Shown: positions 1-7,516, numbered from the stretch's first letter. The stretch: DNA of 14,411 nt from an uncultured Clostridia bacterium (GCA_944376035.1 CALWBJ010000163.1:1-14411); one strand, 5' to 3'. Numbers and translations are program-made. Notes: generated by a model from the sequence alone, not told the origin.

Positions 1-18
1 GCTTATAACCACTCATAT

Positions 19-93
19 GCTTCCGTAGTTAAATGGATATAACAGCCCCCTCCTAAGGGGCCGTTGTGGGTTCGATTCCCGCCGGGAGTACCA
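19..93 (+). tRNA. tRNA-Arg (anticodon CCT)
   Basis: A full cloverleaf can be folded by eye. The acceptor stem is 19-25 with 83-89 (two G-U pairs), the D stem 28-31 with 40-43, the anticodon stem 45-49 with 57-61, and the T stem 66-70 with 78-82 around a TTCGATT loop. The seven-base anticodon loop at 50-56 puts CCT at 52-54, which reads AGG codons (arginine). The discriminator is A90 and the CCA end (91-93) is encoded in the DNA. A terminator follows directly, so this is the last or only gene of its transcript. Confidence 0.96.
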
Positions 94-94
94 A

Positions 95-133
95 AAAACG
101 CAAGCCGAACCGAAAAGTCCGGCTTGCGTTTTT
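95..133 (+). terminator. Rho-independent terminator after tRNA-Arg
   Basis: Perfect 9-bp stem CGCAAGCCG (99-107) with CGGCTTGCG (120-128), a 12-base loop, and a flanking A-tract (93-98) and T-tract (129-133). The A/T tracts could make it work in both directions. It starts two bases after the tRNA CCA end. Bases 134-309 beyond it are AT-rich and show no further gene or structure. Confidence 0.92.
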
Positions 134-309
134 ATTTAAAAGGTGAATAGTAGTTTAATGTAGTTCAATTTATCATTTAAAGTAAAATATTAAAAATAAA
201 TTTTTGTTTTAAACAAATGATTTATCCTTATAAAAAGAAAGTCGTGGTTCGTATTATTTTTTTAAAATCTTTTACGCAACCTAATCTCTTAGCGAATTTT
301 TATCCTCCA

Positions 310-531
310 TTACTCCCGGCCGTTTCGCAATCTTTTGATTATAAATCTTAATATTGAAATCACATAGGCCGGAACACCGAGCCAAAAAGCAAAAATACCT
401 GTCGGTGTAAAATATGCCATAATTTGCCTCAAATTCAAAATTTCGGGAAGTAAATTCCACAAAGCCGTACCAAAGGCGTTTACAGTCCCCCAAAATGATT
501 CCCATATAAGCGATATAATTTCATAAAACAT
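310..531 (-). CDS. possible small membrane protein, 73 aa, unknown function
   Basis: Not recognised as a named family. The 73-residue product is aromatic- and Trp-rich in its first half (IWESFWGTVNAFGTALWNLL). It then has one convincing hydrophobic segment at about residues 41-65 and a basic tail (RFIIKRLRNGRE), so it could be a single-pass membrane protein with a positive-inside C terminus. The hydrophobic-then-basic layout looks protein-like rather than random, but no clear ribosome site precedes the ATG. The 5' end touches the broken AraC fragment on the other strand (519-767), so the gene may sit at a recombination junction. No terminator is evident downstream. It may be a genuine small gene or a chance reading frame. 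Confidence 0.45.
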   Translation of the reverse strand: MFYEIISLIWESFWGTVNAFGTALWNLLPEILNLRQIMAYFTPTGIFAFWLGVPAYVISILRFIIKRLRNGRE

Positions 532-767
532 ATCATTTTACTAAAAAGTTTAAACAAAAAACCGGTTACAGTACAGTAAAGTACATAAATATGGTGAAAA
601 TAGAAGCAGCAAAACAACTTATCCAGCATTCAAACGATTCTATAAGTGTCATAATGGAAAAGGTAGGATTTTTGGATTTTTCTTATTTTTCCAAACTATT
701 TAAAAGAATCGTAGGCTATTCTCCCCAGTCTTTCAGAAACATATACAATAAAAAAAATAATAAATAA
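519..767 (+). pseudogene. AraC-family regulator, 5'-truncated remnant (DNA-binding domain only)
   Basis: Reading the frame that ends at TAA 765-767 gives most of an AraC/XylS DNA-binding domain. It contains the recognition helix and loop of the first HTH (YHFTKKFKQKTGYS), the linker helix (YINMVKIEAAKQLI) and the complete second HTH, ending in the family signature around GFLDFSYFSKLFKRIVGYSP. The frame is closed upstream by TAA at 516-518. The effector domain and the first helix of HTH1 are missing. The only ATG (591) lies inside the linker helix and would give a useless 58-residue piece. A gene lost by 5' deletion explains this best. A strong hairpin follows the stop, consistent with its former terminator. 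It is separate from the intact AraC-GH39 gene at the other end. Confidence 0.8.
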
Positions 768-819
768 AGTTTTAAACCTTATTATTTTAGGTTTTCTGTA
801 TTATAAAATAAAAACGAAA

Positions 820-876
820 AAAGTTTGCATTTATGCGGATAAAGATAAAGTCCTGCATAAATGCAAACTTTGTTTT
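820..876. terminator. hairpin terminator, 17-bp perfect stem
   Basis: The arms AAAGTTTGCATTTATGC (820-836) and GCATAAATGCAAACTTT (855-871) pair perfectly around an 18-base loop. The right arm runs into TTTGTTTT and the left arm is preceded by an A-rich stretch. It lies between the 3' ends of two converging relics (AraC plus, enzyme minus), so it fits a bidirectional terminator. Confidence 0.75.
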
Positions 877-908
877 AAAATTATATCAATAACTAAAAAA
901 CTATTTTA

Positions 909-1170
909 TCAAAGCCATTTTACTTCATTTGGTTCTATTACTATTTCTCGTTTAAATCCTTCAATATCGTAAAAATCTGTACGCTGAGTTTTGTCTGTAT
1001 TGTTTACCACCGCATACTTCCCTTTTTTCGAAACGGATTTTTGAGAGTAAATGCAGATATTTTCGTTAATCTAACGGTAAATTTTCTTGAATGACGGCAG
1101 TTCCATTTAACACGGGTTTTCGTAATCTGTTCGGGAGACAAGGTTTGCGATAACTCAAACTTGTTCAAAC
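909..1170 (-). pseudogene. C-terminal relic of a carbohydrate-active enzyme (GH112-like?), frameshifted
   Basis: On the minus strand, the frame ending at TGA 909-911 encodes 53 residues back to a stop at 1071-1073. It includes KKGKYAVVNNTDKTQRTDFY and ends EIVIEPNEVKWL. This is a beta-strand-rich tail of the kind that closes large glycosidases or phosphorylases. Upstream, the coding signal moves to another frame (VLNGTAVIQENLPLD, stop at 1066-1068) and is closed again near 1170. A frameshift near 1066-1073 therefore joins two pieces of one broken gene. The tail recalls family GH112 galactosyl phosphorylases, which include D-galactosyl-beta-1,4-L-rhamnose phosphorylase. That assignment is from memory of the family and is weak. 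It was probably the last gene of the sugar operon, now without its N-terminal part. Confidence 0.55.
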
Positions 1171-1351
1171 TTGCTAAATCAAATACGAATATAATATAAA
1201 AATAAAGTCACCTTAATTTGAAAAAATGCTTAGCAATTAGAACATTCCGATTTGATAAGTTATTCCTTAAAATTTCAGATTGAAACAACTGACCGGACTA
1301 ATTTAAATCTGTTTTTATACCTCCTTAAAAAACAAAATAATTTTAAATGTC
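1171..1351 (-). other. decayed intergenic stretch with orphan ribosome site
   Basis: There is no intact gene here. On the minus strand, 26 bases past the beta-phosphoglucomutase stop, there is a perfect AAGGAGGT at 1319-1326. It is followed by ATAAAAACAG with no ATG, GTG or TTG at a usable distance. This looks like the translation start of a following gene whose start codon and N-terminal part are gone. Its 3' relic would be the fragment at 909-1170. A short tandem repeat (TCAAACTTG twice) lies near 1154-1173. No clear terminator for the operon is visible between the stop at 1352 and this relic. Confidence 0.5.
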
Positions 1352-1996
1352 TCATGTTTTATTTTTTATGGCTATTTCTTTTATTTGAACTATATCCTTT
1401 ATGGGATATTCGGTTTTCGAATATCCTGCCGCAGGACCTATACCTATCGTGCGGAAACCGCCCGATACAGCAGCGTCTATTCCCGCTTCTGCATCCTCTA
1501 CCACAAAACATTCCTCAGGTTTCAAAAACAGATATTCGGCGGCTTTTAAAAACACCTCGGGATCGGGCTTGCTTTTCTTGATATTATTCCCGTCTGAAAC
1601 CGCGTCAAAATAATTTTCAAGTCCCGTCCTTTGCAATATGGTTTTAGTATTTTTACTCGAAGATCCCACCGCGAGTCTATATCCTTTTTCTTTAAGAAAA
1701 GATAAGGTTTCCCTTACTTTAGGATTTATTGTTTCGTACGAAAGCGTATGGAGAAGTTCCTTATAATATTCATTTTTCTCATTGCATAAATCCTCTTTTT
1801 CCGCTTTGCTTAAACGCCCGTCGTATTTTTCCAGAACTATTTCAAGGCTCGCCTCTCTCGATACTCCGCGCAGTCTGTCGTTTACACTCCTGTCAAACGG
1901 AACTTTCAGTTTATCGGCAATCTTTTTCCATGCCTCATAATGCAGTCTGTCAGTACTTAAAAGCACTCCGTCAAGATCAAAAATCACTCCTTTCAT
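1352..1996 (-). CDS. pgmB: beta-phosphoglucomutase (HAD superfamily)
   Basis: Interconverts beta-D-glucose-1-phosphate and glucose-6-phosphate in the cytoplasm. The 214-residue product matches the length and motif order of Lactococcus beta-PGM. It has the nucleophile Asp7 and acid/base Asp9 in FDLDGV, then T15 and H19 facing the active site, and the cap motif GVSRE (44-48). Motif II is GSSSKN (111-116), motif III is Lys143 in KSKPDP, and the Mg-binding pair is E167-D168 in VVEDAEAG. Two ATGs are possible (1999 and 1996). AGGAGG at 2002-2007 is only 2 bases from the first but 5 from the second, so 1996 is chosen. The start lies inside the 3' end of the rhamnosidase gene (about 20-bp overlap), so the two are translationally coupled. 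The enzyme needs a source of beta-glucose-1-phosphate, and no classical GH65 or GH94 phosphorylase is present. Confidence 0.92.
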   Translation of the reverse strand: MKGVIFDLDGVLLSTDRLHYEAWKKIADKLKVPFDRSVNDRLRGVSREASLEIVLEKYDGRLSKAEKEDLCNEKNEYYKELLHTLSYETINPKVRETLSFLKEKGYRLAVGSSSKNTKTILQRTGLENYFDAVSDGNNIKKSKPDPEVFLKAAEYLFLKPEECFVVEDAEAGIDAAVSGGFRTIGIGPAAGYSKTEYPIKDIVQIKEIAIKNKT

Positions 1997-4682
1997 CATA
2001 GCCTCCTATACTTTTCAGTGTTTCGTCCAACTTTATAATATTTTCGGGAGTTGTGCCGAACATGGGAAGGTATCCCATTTCTTTTATACTCATTATAAGA
2101 AATTCCTTATTTTCGCCCGTAGCCATATAATAAGCCTGCGGTAGAAATTTTCTGAAAGCAGCATTCGTTCTTTCATCCGAAATTATGTCAACAGCAAGAG
2201 AGTCGATTGAAAACGGATGAAGAATATCTTTTTTTAAAACATATCGCCACACGTTGTTCCCTTCTCCGACGGTGAATGAATCTCTGTCCGAATAAGGCAG
2301 CGTTATTTCCGCTTCACAGCCGTGCGGAACGGTTACTTCTAGTGTGAAAATATTACCTTCGGTAACTTTCCACTTCACTGAATATAACCCGGAAGGAGAA
2401 TCGTAAACGGTACTGCAAGAAGTCACCCTGTAATCGGGAACGGGCGCAATCTTCGCTTTTCCCCATCCCGGCTCAGAACAACTCAGTCCTCCCATCCGAC
2501 GGTATATCGTCTCCGCTACCGAACCGTACGCGTAATGGTTTAACGAGTTCATCACCGTCCCGCTTATCTTGCCGTCGGGAAGCAATGAGTTCCACCTCTC
2601 CCAAACGGTAGTTGCGCCGAGGTTTATCTGATACATCCAGCCCGGGCACTGTTCGTTGAAGATTATTCTGTACGCATCGTCCGCCATTCCGCATCCGAAA
2701 AGAGTATCGCAGAGAAACGGCGTACCCGTAAAACCTGTTTTCAATCTGTACAAATCCTTTTTAAGCCGTTCTTTTAATCCTTTTATAACTTTATCTTTAT
2801 CACGGTATATTCCGAAATGAAGAGCAAGAACATACGCTGTCTGCGTGTCTACGGCAAGTCTCCCGCTTAAAGAAAAATATTCTTTTAATATACTTTCTTT
2901 AATTTCCTCAGAAAGGTGTGAATAGTTATTTTTATCACTTTCTTCACCTAGCGCCCGGGCTGCCGTTGCGGCGATTTTTGCCGCGTTAAAATAATATACC
3001 GACCTTATAAACGAATCGTCTGTACCGCCGCGCATGCTCTGCGGACAGATACCGTCCTGTGCAAGCCAGTCCCCGAAAGTAAAAGGCGCGCTGAGTATGT
3101 GTTTGTCGCCGCGTTCTTTATCACCTTTCCTGAGAACTTCGATATACCGCTTAATACCTTCATAGTGAGTGCGCAGTAATTTTTTGTCCGCAAAAAAAAC
3201 GTATAACGTCCACGGCACGATAACGCCCGCATCCGACCATACCGCGCCGCCCGCACCGCATGTGCCTTTCAGCGATGGCGAATACATGGGAAAATCTCCG
3301 CCGTAATATTTATTGCTGTCGTATGACATATCGCGCATGAATTTTTTATAGAATGAATATGTCTCGGCATTATAAGACGCTGTAGATGCAAACACCTGCG
3401 TATCGGCTGTCCAACCCAGCCGCTCGTCCCTCTGAGGGCAATCGGTAGGTACGTCCATAAAATTACTTCTCTGTCCGCGCTTCACGTTTTCTATAAGCCG
3501 GTTAAGTTTATTGTGCGACGATATAAACTCCATTGTCTGTTTCATTTCAGAACTTATCCGGACTGCGGTGAAATCCTCCGAACTGATATCTTCATCGGTT
3601 TCTATCAGAACGTAACGGAAACCGTAATAAGTAAAATAAGGTTCAATTATCTTTTGACTGCCGTCGCTTACATATACATATTCGGCTTTTGCCGTGCGCA
3701 GATTTTCACGGTAAAAACATCCGTCCTGCAAAACTTCTCCGTAACGTAATATGATTTTCTTACCGCGAGGAAGTCTGTTGACAAATCTCACGAATCCTGA
3801 TTCATTGGTTCCGAAATCGATTATTTTTTCACCTTTCGGAGAAATTATCAACTCGCCTTTTTCTTCTTTATAAACCTTCACCCCTGCCGTATATTCGGGA
3901 ACAAAATTAAATTTCTTTTCGCTGACTACGGCTGAAAAACTCTTTTTGCCGCTTACTGTATCGTCTCGCTTTTCGCCGTCGTAAATGCCGTTCTCACGTA
4001 TAGTGCTCTCGCGGCAAAACCAACTTTCGTCAGTCTTAATTTCTTCCCCGCCGTCCGTCTTTATAACAGCGTTAAGATAAAATTTGTCGCCGTATATACA
4101 GTCGCCCCTGCCGTCTATGCCGAACCTGCCTTTGAACCAACCGTTACCCAGATAAATTTCTATCAGGTTTTCTTCTTCGAGTATGTCTTGTATCATATAT
4201 GTCTGATAGCGCACAAAGCCGTCGTAATCGTTCATAAGAGGGGTCAGATATTCGTTTCCCACACGCTTGCCGTTTATAAACGCACGGTAAAGGCCCAGAC
4301 CGCTTATTATAAGTCTCGCGCCCGACTTGCTCCCGTTTATTCTGAATTTTTTGTAAAACACGGGACTTTCTATTCCGTCAGCCGCGGTTATGGTTTTGCC
4401 GCTGAGTTTTCCCGCCGTGCGGAACGTTATGCTTGCAGAATCTCCGTCTGCTCCCGTTAAAACCGCCGTATATAGACTGTCGGACTGAAAATTAAAGTCA
4501 GGGCGGAAACATAATCGGTCTTTGAGCGTAAGTTCGCTCGCCCATATTTTTTCACCCTTATAATCGTAAAGGGAAAGCAAAAACGCATTTCCCCTTTCCG
4601 CCTTGAACGAAAACATTATATCTTCCGGGTCTATTCCGACCGTTCTGTCCGTTCTGTTTATTCTGAAATCATACAATTTCAT
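1977..4682 (-). CDS. alpha-L-rhamnosidase (GH78)
   Basis: Hydrolyses terminal alpha-L-rhamnosides. The 901-residue product has the GH78 order. Residues 1-90 form a beta domain, followed by the Bac_rhamnosid_N region (about 105-270; GLGLYRAFINGKRVG, YLTPLMNDYDG). A second beta-sandwich follows at about 275-380 (IDFGTNESGFVRF). The (alpha/alpha)6 catalytic domain is about 385-730, and a C-terminal beta domain runs to about 835. DCPQRDERLGWTAD (414-427) holds the likely general acid Glu420. GDWL (537-540) and TTVWERW (691-697), with Glu695 as probable base, follow, then NHYAYGSV (715-722). A helical tail of about 65 residues (836-901) lies beyond the usual core. There is no signal peptide, so it acts on imported oligosaccharide. 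The ribosome site AGAGG at 4688-4692 overlaps the stop codon of the GH3 gene. The exact aglycone or linkage cannot be told. Confidence 0.95.
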   Translation of the reverse strand: MKLYDFRINRTDRTVGIDPEDIMFSFKAERGNAFLLSLYDYKGEKIWASELTLKDRLCFRPDFNFQSDSLYTAVLTGADGDSASITFRTAGKLSGKTITAADGIESPVFYKKFRINGSKSGARLIISGLGLYRAFINGKRVGNEYLTPLMNDYDGFVRYQTYMIQDILEEENLIEIYLGNGWFKGRFGIDGRGDCIYGDKFYLNAVIKTDGGEEIKTDESWFCRESTIRENGIYDGEKRDDTVSGKKSFSAVVSEKKFNFVPEYTAGVKVYKEEKGELIISPKGEKIIDFGTNESGFVRFVNRLPRGKKIILRYGEVLQDGCFYRENLRTAKAEYVYVSDGSQKIIEPYFTYYGFRYVLIETDEDISSEDFTAVRISSEMKQTMEFISSHNKLNRLIENVKRGQRSNFMDVPTDCPQRDERLGWTADTQVFASTASYNAETYSFYKKFMRDMSYDSNKYYGGDFPMYSPSLKGTCGAGGAVWSDAGVIVPWTLYVFFADKKLLRTHYEGIKRYIEVLRKGDKERGDKHILSAPFTFGDWLAQDGICPQSMRGGTDDSFIRSVYYFNAAKIAATAARALGEESDKNNYSHLSEEIKESILKEYFSLSGRLAVDTQTAYVLALHFGIYRDKDKVIKGLKERLKKDLYRLKTGFTGTPFLCDTLFGCGMADDAYRIIFNEQCPGWMYQINLGATTVWERWNSLLPDGKISGTVMNSLNHYAYGSVAETIYRRMGGLSCSEPGWGKAKIAPVPDYRVTSCSTVYDSPSGLYSVKWKVTEGNIFTLEVTVPHGCEAEITLPYSDRDSFTVGEGNNVWRYVLKKDILHPFSIDSLAVDIISDERTNAAFRKFLPQAYYMATGENKEFLIMSIKEMGYLPMFGTTPENIIKLDETLKSIGGYDERSDF
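2002..2007 (-). promoter_or_regulatory. ribosome binding site for beta-PGM
   Basis: AGGAGG on the minus strand, inside the end of the rhamnosidase gene. The 5-base spacing to the ATG at 1994-1996 favours that codon over the ATG three bases upstream, which lies only 2 bases away. Confidence 0.75.
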
Positions 4683-4691
4683 ATCAACCTC

Positions 4692-6404
4692 TTAAAGTCT
4701 TGTGTCCCATTTACCGCAAAAAGCGTCTACCGGGCTCACTCCTGTAAAATCACTCTTTCCGCTCAGTTTATCCATAAGAGCGTTAAGTATTTCGTCAGTC
4801 GAGCCGTATGTGTTTATAAATGTCTTAATACGCGGCACGTCAATAAGATGATATGGATTTTCCAGCGATATAAATACCGTGGGTACCGAATTCATGTATA
4901 CGGGAACGTCCGCGCCCATAGGCTCTGCCCATTCCAGACGCACGACTGTCTGATTTGACTTGGTGGCAAGATTGGCTATATAAATTATCAGGTCGTAATT
5001 TTCGTACACTTCTTTGACGGGCGTCGCCATTCCTTCCCAACCGCCGCCGGGTTCGAAAACCGTAATTTCAAATCCCTCTTTTTTTAGTCTCGAAATAAGT
5101 CTGTCGGCTGAACCTTCGATTATACCCGCGCTGACTGCGCTCGCCTTTCCTTCTTTTTTATATACGAGTATACGTTTATAGCGCTCGGGCGTAATGGGAA
5201 AAACTCCTTTTTGCTCCTTTACGAGAGTTATCGATTTGTCGGCTATTTCCCGCGATATTTTTTTATGTTCCGAACAGCCGACGATCGCCTTTGCGCGCTC
5301 CCTGTCGGGCATGATGCTGCCGTCACGCTGCTTTTCATGAAGTTTGAGCGACGCTTTTAGAGCAAGAATCCTCGTCACCGCATCGTCAAGCCGCTCATGG
5401 GTAATTACGCCGTTCTTCACGCCGTCTGCCATAAACTTCATATCCTCTTCGAGATTTTTTGTGAAAAGGAACATATCGCAACCGGCGGCTATTGTCATCG
5501 GAACTGCCTTTTCTCTCGGCATGACCGTACCCATTCCCGCCATGGTGGACGAGTCGGTTACTATCAGCCCGTTAAAGCCCAGATGCTCGCGCAGCAGTCC
5601 GTTGAGAAGTTCGGGCGCTATCAGAGCGGGCATTATATCTTCGTCCTTTAATGAAGGATTGAGTTTTTTTGACCAGGCAGGCTGCATTATGTGTCCGACC
5701 ATCACTGTCTTTGCACCCGCTTCTATCGAAGTCTTATACGCTTTTCCGAATGTTTTATCCCATTCGTCGACAGAAAGCGAATTGACCGACGCAAGCAGAT
5801 GCTGATCCCTCTCGTCCACACCGTCGCCCGGGAAATGCTTTATCGACGCCGCAATACCGTATTTCTGTATCTCTTCGACATACGCTTTACCGAACTCCGA
5901 CACCCTATCCGGATCAGAACCGAAAGTACGTGTGTTGGTTATGGGATTACGAAAATTATAATCTATATCTATTATCGGCGCAAATGCCCAGTTTATGCCG
6001 AGCGCACTCGCTTCCTCGCCTATTACCCTTCCGAGTACTCGCGCGTATTTTACGTCGTCAGTCGCCGCTATGCCCATCTCACATCCGACCCGGGTTCCTT
6101 CACTGCATGCCTGATTAAGACCCGCTTCGAGATTTGCCGATATCAGCATCGGCACCCGCGAATTCTCCTGCAAACCGCTGACCGTGTTTATTAATTCGTC
6201 CAGACTCATCGTCCTTGTCATCACACCGCCGACTTTAAGTTTGCCTGCAAGAAATTTTAAATATTCTTTATCGTCCGTATAGGTTATAAGACAAAACAGT
6301 TGGGATATTTTTTCCGCTTCCGTCATGGATGAAAGCATATCGTTGACCCATTCTATATCCTTATCGGACAGATAAAAAGGATTGTTTCTGAGATCAATTC
6401 GCAT
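4692..6404 (-). CDS. GH3 beta-N-acetylglucosaminidase/beta-glucosidase or phosphorylase (NagZ/Nag3-type)
   Basis: A 570-residue two-domain GH3 enzyme: TIM-barrel about 20-350, then a GH3 C-terminal sandwich about 370-565. The NagZ-type signature KHFPGDG (189-195), followed four residues later by D200-Q-H202, supplies the Asp-His acid/base dyad of this subgroup. The nucleophile is Asp284 in IVTDSSTMAG. Ordinary GH3 beta-glucosidases use a Glu from the C-terminal part instead. His-type GH3 enzymes such as Nag3 of Cellulomonas fimi have been shown to use phosphate, so phosphorolysis is possible here; this is inference. There is no signal peptide, so it is cytoplasmic. The start overlaps the permease stop by 11 bases, with AAGGAG 7 bases upstream, so translation is coupled. 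The neighbouring beta-PGM would fit a beta-glucose-1-phosphate product. Whether the sugar is Glc or GlcNAc is unresolved. Confidence 0.9.
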   Translation of the reverse strand: MRIDLRNNPFYLSDKDIEWVNDMLSSMTEAEKISQLFCLITYTDDKEYLKFLAGKLKVGGVMTRTMSLDELINTVSGLQENSRVPMLISANLEAGLNQACSEGTRVGCEMGIAATDDVKYARVLGRVIGEEASALGINWAFAPIIDIDYNFRNPITNTRTFGSDPDRVSEFGKAYVEEIQKYGIAASIKHFPGDGVDERDQHLLASVNSLSVDEWDKTFGKAYKTSIEAGAKTVMVGHIMQPAWSKKLNPSLKDEDIMPALIAPELLNGLLREHLGFNGLIVTDSSTMAGMGTVMPREKAVPMTIAAGCDMFLFTKNLEEDMKFMADGVKNGVITHERLDDAVTRILALKASLKLHEKQRDGSIMPDRERAKAIVGCSEHKKISREIADKSITLVKEQKGVFPITPERYKRILVYKKEGKASAVSAGIIEGSADRLISRLKKEGFEITVFEPGGGWEGMATPVKEVYENYDLIIYIANLATKSNQTVVRLEWAEPMGADVPVYMNSVPTVFISLENPYHLIDVPRIKTFINTYGSTDEILNALMDKLSGKSDFTGVSPVDAFCGKWDTRL

Positions 6405-7404
6405 CAGTGGACTCCTTCTTTTTACCGCGGTTAAAAATTCCGCCGAGTAGTTTCTTTATATTGCCTGCCTGAGCCGAAAACGCATAGAATGCAAGCATGA
6501 ACATTCCGAATATTATCTGCTGATATCCGCCTGCGCCTACGCCCAGACAGTCCAGACCGTAATTGAGAAATTCCATTCCTAACGCCGCGACGACCACGCC
6601 GATGGCGTCTACGCTTACGGAACCTATGAACATTCCGATAAATACCGGTACGATATAGGAAAACAGTATGCTCGAAGTGGACAGGTTGGACTGCGGATTT
6701 ATTATGTTCTGCGAGCCGTAAATAAGCGCGCCGAGACCTAAAATAACGCCGCATACGATATACGTTATCAGAACGTTTTTATTTTCCTTTATACCTATGC
6801 TGACGGCGACTTTCTGGTTTCCGCTCAGAAGTTTGGCTCTGCGCCCTTCCGAAGTGAAATATGTGAAGAACACAAACACCGCGAGCGCGAGAAGAAGCGG
6901 TATAAAGATGTACGGCGATCTGCCGAAAAGAACCATGCCCGAACTTGAAATGACGTTGAGTCCTTCCGCGTCGAAAAGCAGGTAGGTAAGCGATTCGTAA
7001 ACAAGCGTCAACGCTATGGTACATATTATCACCGGCACCTTGGTGATTATATACGCGAGCGCGGTCAGAATGCTGAGCAATACCCCCACCGCGAGGGCTA
7101 GCGCCATGAACAGCACGGGACTCCCGCCCGACTGCAATGTGATGTTCCCCGCTATAATCGCAGAGAGTATCATCGTCGCGCCGCCGGAAAAATCAAATCT
7201 GCCGTTTTTGAATTGCAGATATATTGCAAGCGCAATTACAGTGGTGAGCGAAGCGTCGGTTATAACCTGCTTTAACGTACTGAGCGACGCGTAATAGGTA
7301 ACTCCGTTCGCAAGCGTCAATATAAGCATAACTACAAATATAAATGCGGGAAACGCCAGCGTAAGCCCCGTTCTTTTCAATACTTCCAGGATTTTATCTT
7401 TCAT
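6394..7404 (-). CDS. sugar ABC transporter permease 2 (RbsC-like, CUT2)
   Basis: Inner-membrane subunit of a CUT2 importer, 336 residues from the chosen start, the usual size. It has about eight to ten hydrophobic segments (near 15-35, 50-64, 75-92, 98-120, 125-143, 166-183, 213-230, 248-278, 298-312) and a basic C-terminal tail. RFDFSGGATMILSAIIAG (69-86) corresponds to the conserved G-x-D-L-S-x-G region of RbsC, and GNQKVAVSIGI (195-205) to the cytoplasmic coupling loop. The GG-x-x-LSGG motif seen in permease 1 is not preserved here (FIGMFIGSVSVDAIG). An upstream in-frame extension of 70 residues is open but is encoded by repeat and hairpin DNA. The ribosome site GGTGA at 7410-7414, 5 bases before the ATG at 7402-7404, supports the short form. 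It is presumably the partner of permease 1. Confidence 0.88.
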   Translation of the reverse strand: MKDKILEVLKRTGLTLAFPAFIFVVMLILTLANGVTYYASLSTLKQVITDASLTTVIALAIYLQFKNGRFDFSGGATMILSAIIAGNITLQSGGSPVLFMALALAVGVLLSILTALAYIITKVPVIICTIALTLVYESLTYLLFDAEGLNVISSSGMVLFGRSPYIFIPLLLALAVFVFFTYFTSEGRRAKLLSGNQKVAVSIGIKENKNVLITYIVCGVILGLGALIYGSQNIINPQSNLSTSSILFSYIVPVFIGMFIGSVSVDAIGVVVAALGMEFLNYGLDCLGVGAGGYQQIIFGMFMLAFYAFSAQAGNIKKLLGGIFNRGKKKESTDAN

Positions 7405-7409
7405 AATCA

Positions 7410-7414
7410 TCACC
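7410..7414 (-). promoter_or_regulatory. ribosome binding site deciding the permease 2 start
   Basis: GGTGA on the minus strand, 5 bases before ATG 7402-7404. Two other in-frame ATGs (7410 and 7416) are too close to any such site, and the distal ATG at 7614 has no good site and would place the repeat array in the protein. Confidence 0.5.
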
Positions 7415-7429
7415 ATACTCAATTTTTTC

Positions 7430-7463
7430 CGCGCTTCCGACAGATCCTTCTGTCGGCAGCGCG
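7430..7463 (-). other. strong intercistronic hairpin upstream of permease 2
   Basis: Fifteen positions pair (7430-7444 with 7449-7463) with one mismatch around a 4-base loop. The core is CCGACAGA with TCTGTCGG, extended by a GC-rich base. On the minus strand it sits about 25 bases before the permease 2 start and is followed by A-rich, not T-rich, sequence. It is therefore not a simple terminator for the operon. It could stabilise the receptor mRNA against 3' exonucleases or limit read-through, a common cause of receptor excess over permease. On the plus strand it is preceded by TTTTTT. Confidence 0.7.
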
Positions 7464-7480
7464 CGTTACGTTTATACTGT

Positions 7481-7516
7481 CTTAACCGTCTTAACCGTCT
7501 TAACCGTCTTAACCGT
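7481..7516 (-). repeat. 9-bp tandem repeat, four perfect copies
   Basis: CTTAACCGT (plus strand) is repeated four times without error at 7481-7489, 7490-7498, 7499-7507 and 7508-7516, preceded by a decayed copy (ACTGT). On the minus strand the unit reads ACGGTTAAG. The last copy merges with the next hairpin. Repeats this short and perfect tend to change copy number. Here that would alter the spacing between receptor and permease 2 by 9 bp steps. Confidence 0.95.

Noticed and set aside
60..93. tRNA 3' end as an attachment site for an integrated element
   Set aside because: No second copy of the tRNA 3' end was found elsewhere in the window, and there is no integrase gene.
281..505. Minus-strand frame of 74 residues shifted against the small membrane protein
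   Set aside because: Its composition is less protein-like (scattered Cys, no coherent segment) than the overlapping 73-residue frame, and it too lacks a ribosome site.
1252..1581. Plus-strand frame of 109 residues over the end of pgmB
   Set aside because: It mostly overlaps a well-supported gene on the other strand, has no ribosome site and gives a low-complexity product.
5344..5805. Long plus-strand frame of 153 residues within the GH3 gene
   Set aside because: Shadow frame antisense to conserved GH3 catalytic motifs; no ribosome site and no recognisable domain.
7481..7516. CRISPR-like array
   Set aside because: The unit is only 9 bp and directly tandem, with no spacers and no cas genes nearby.
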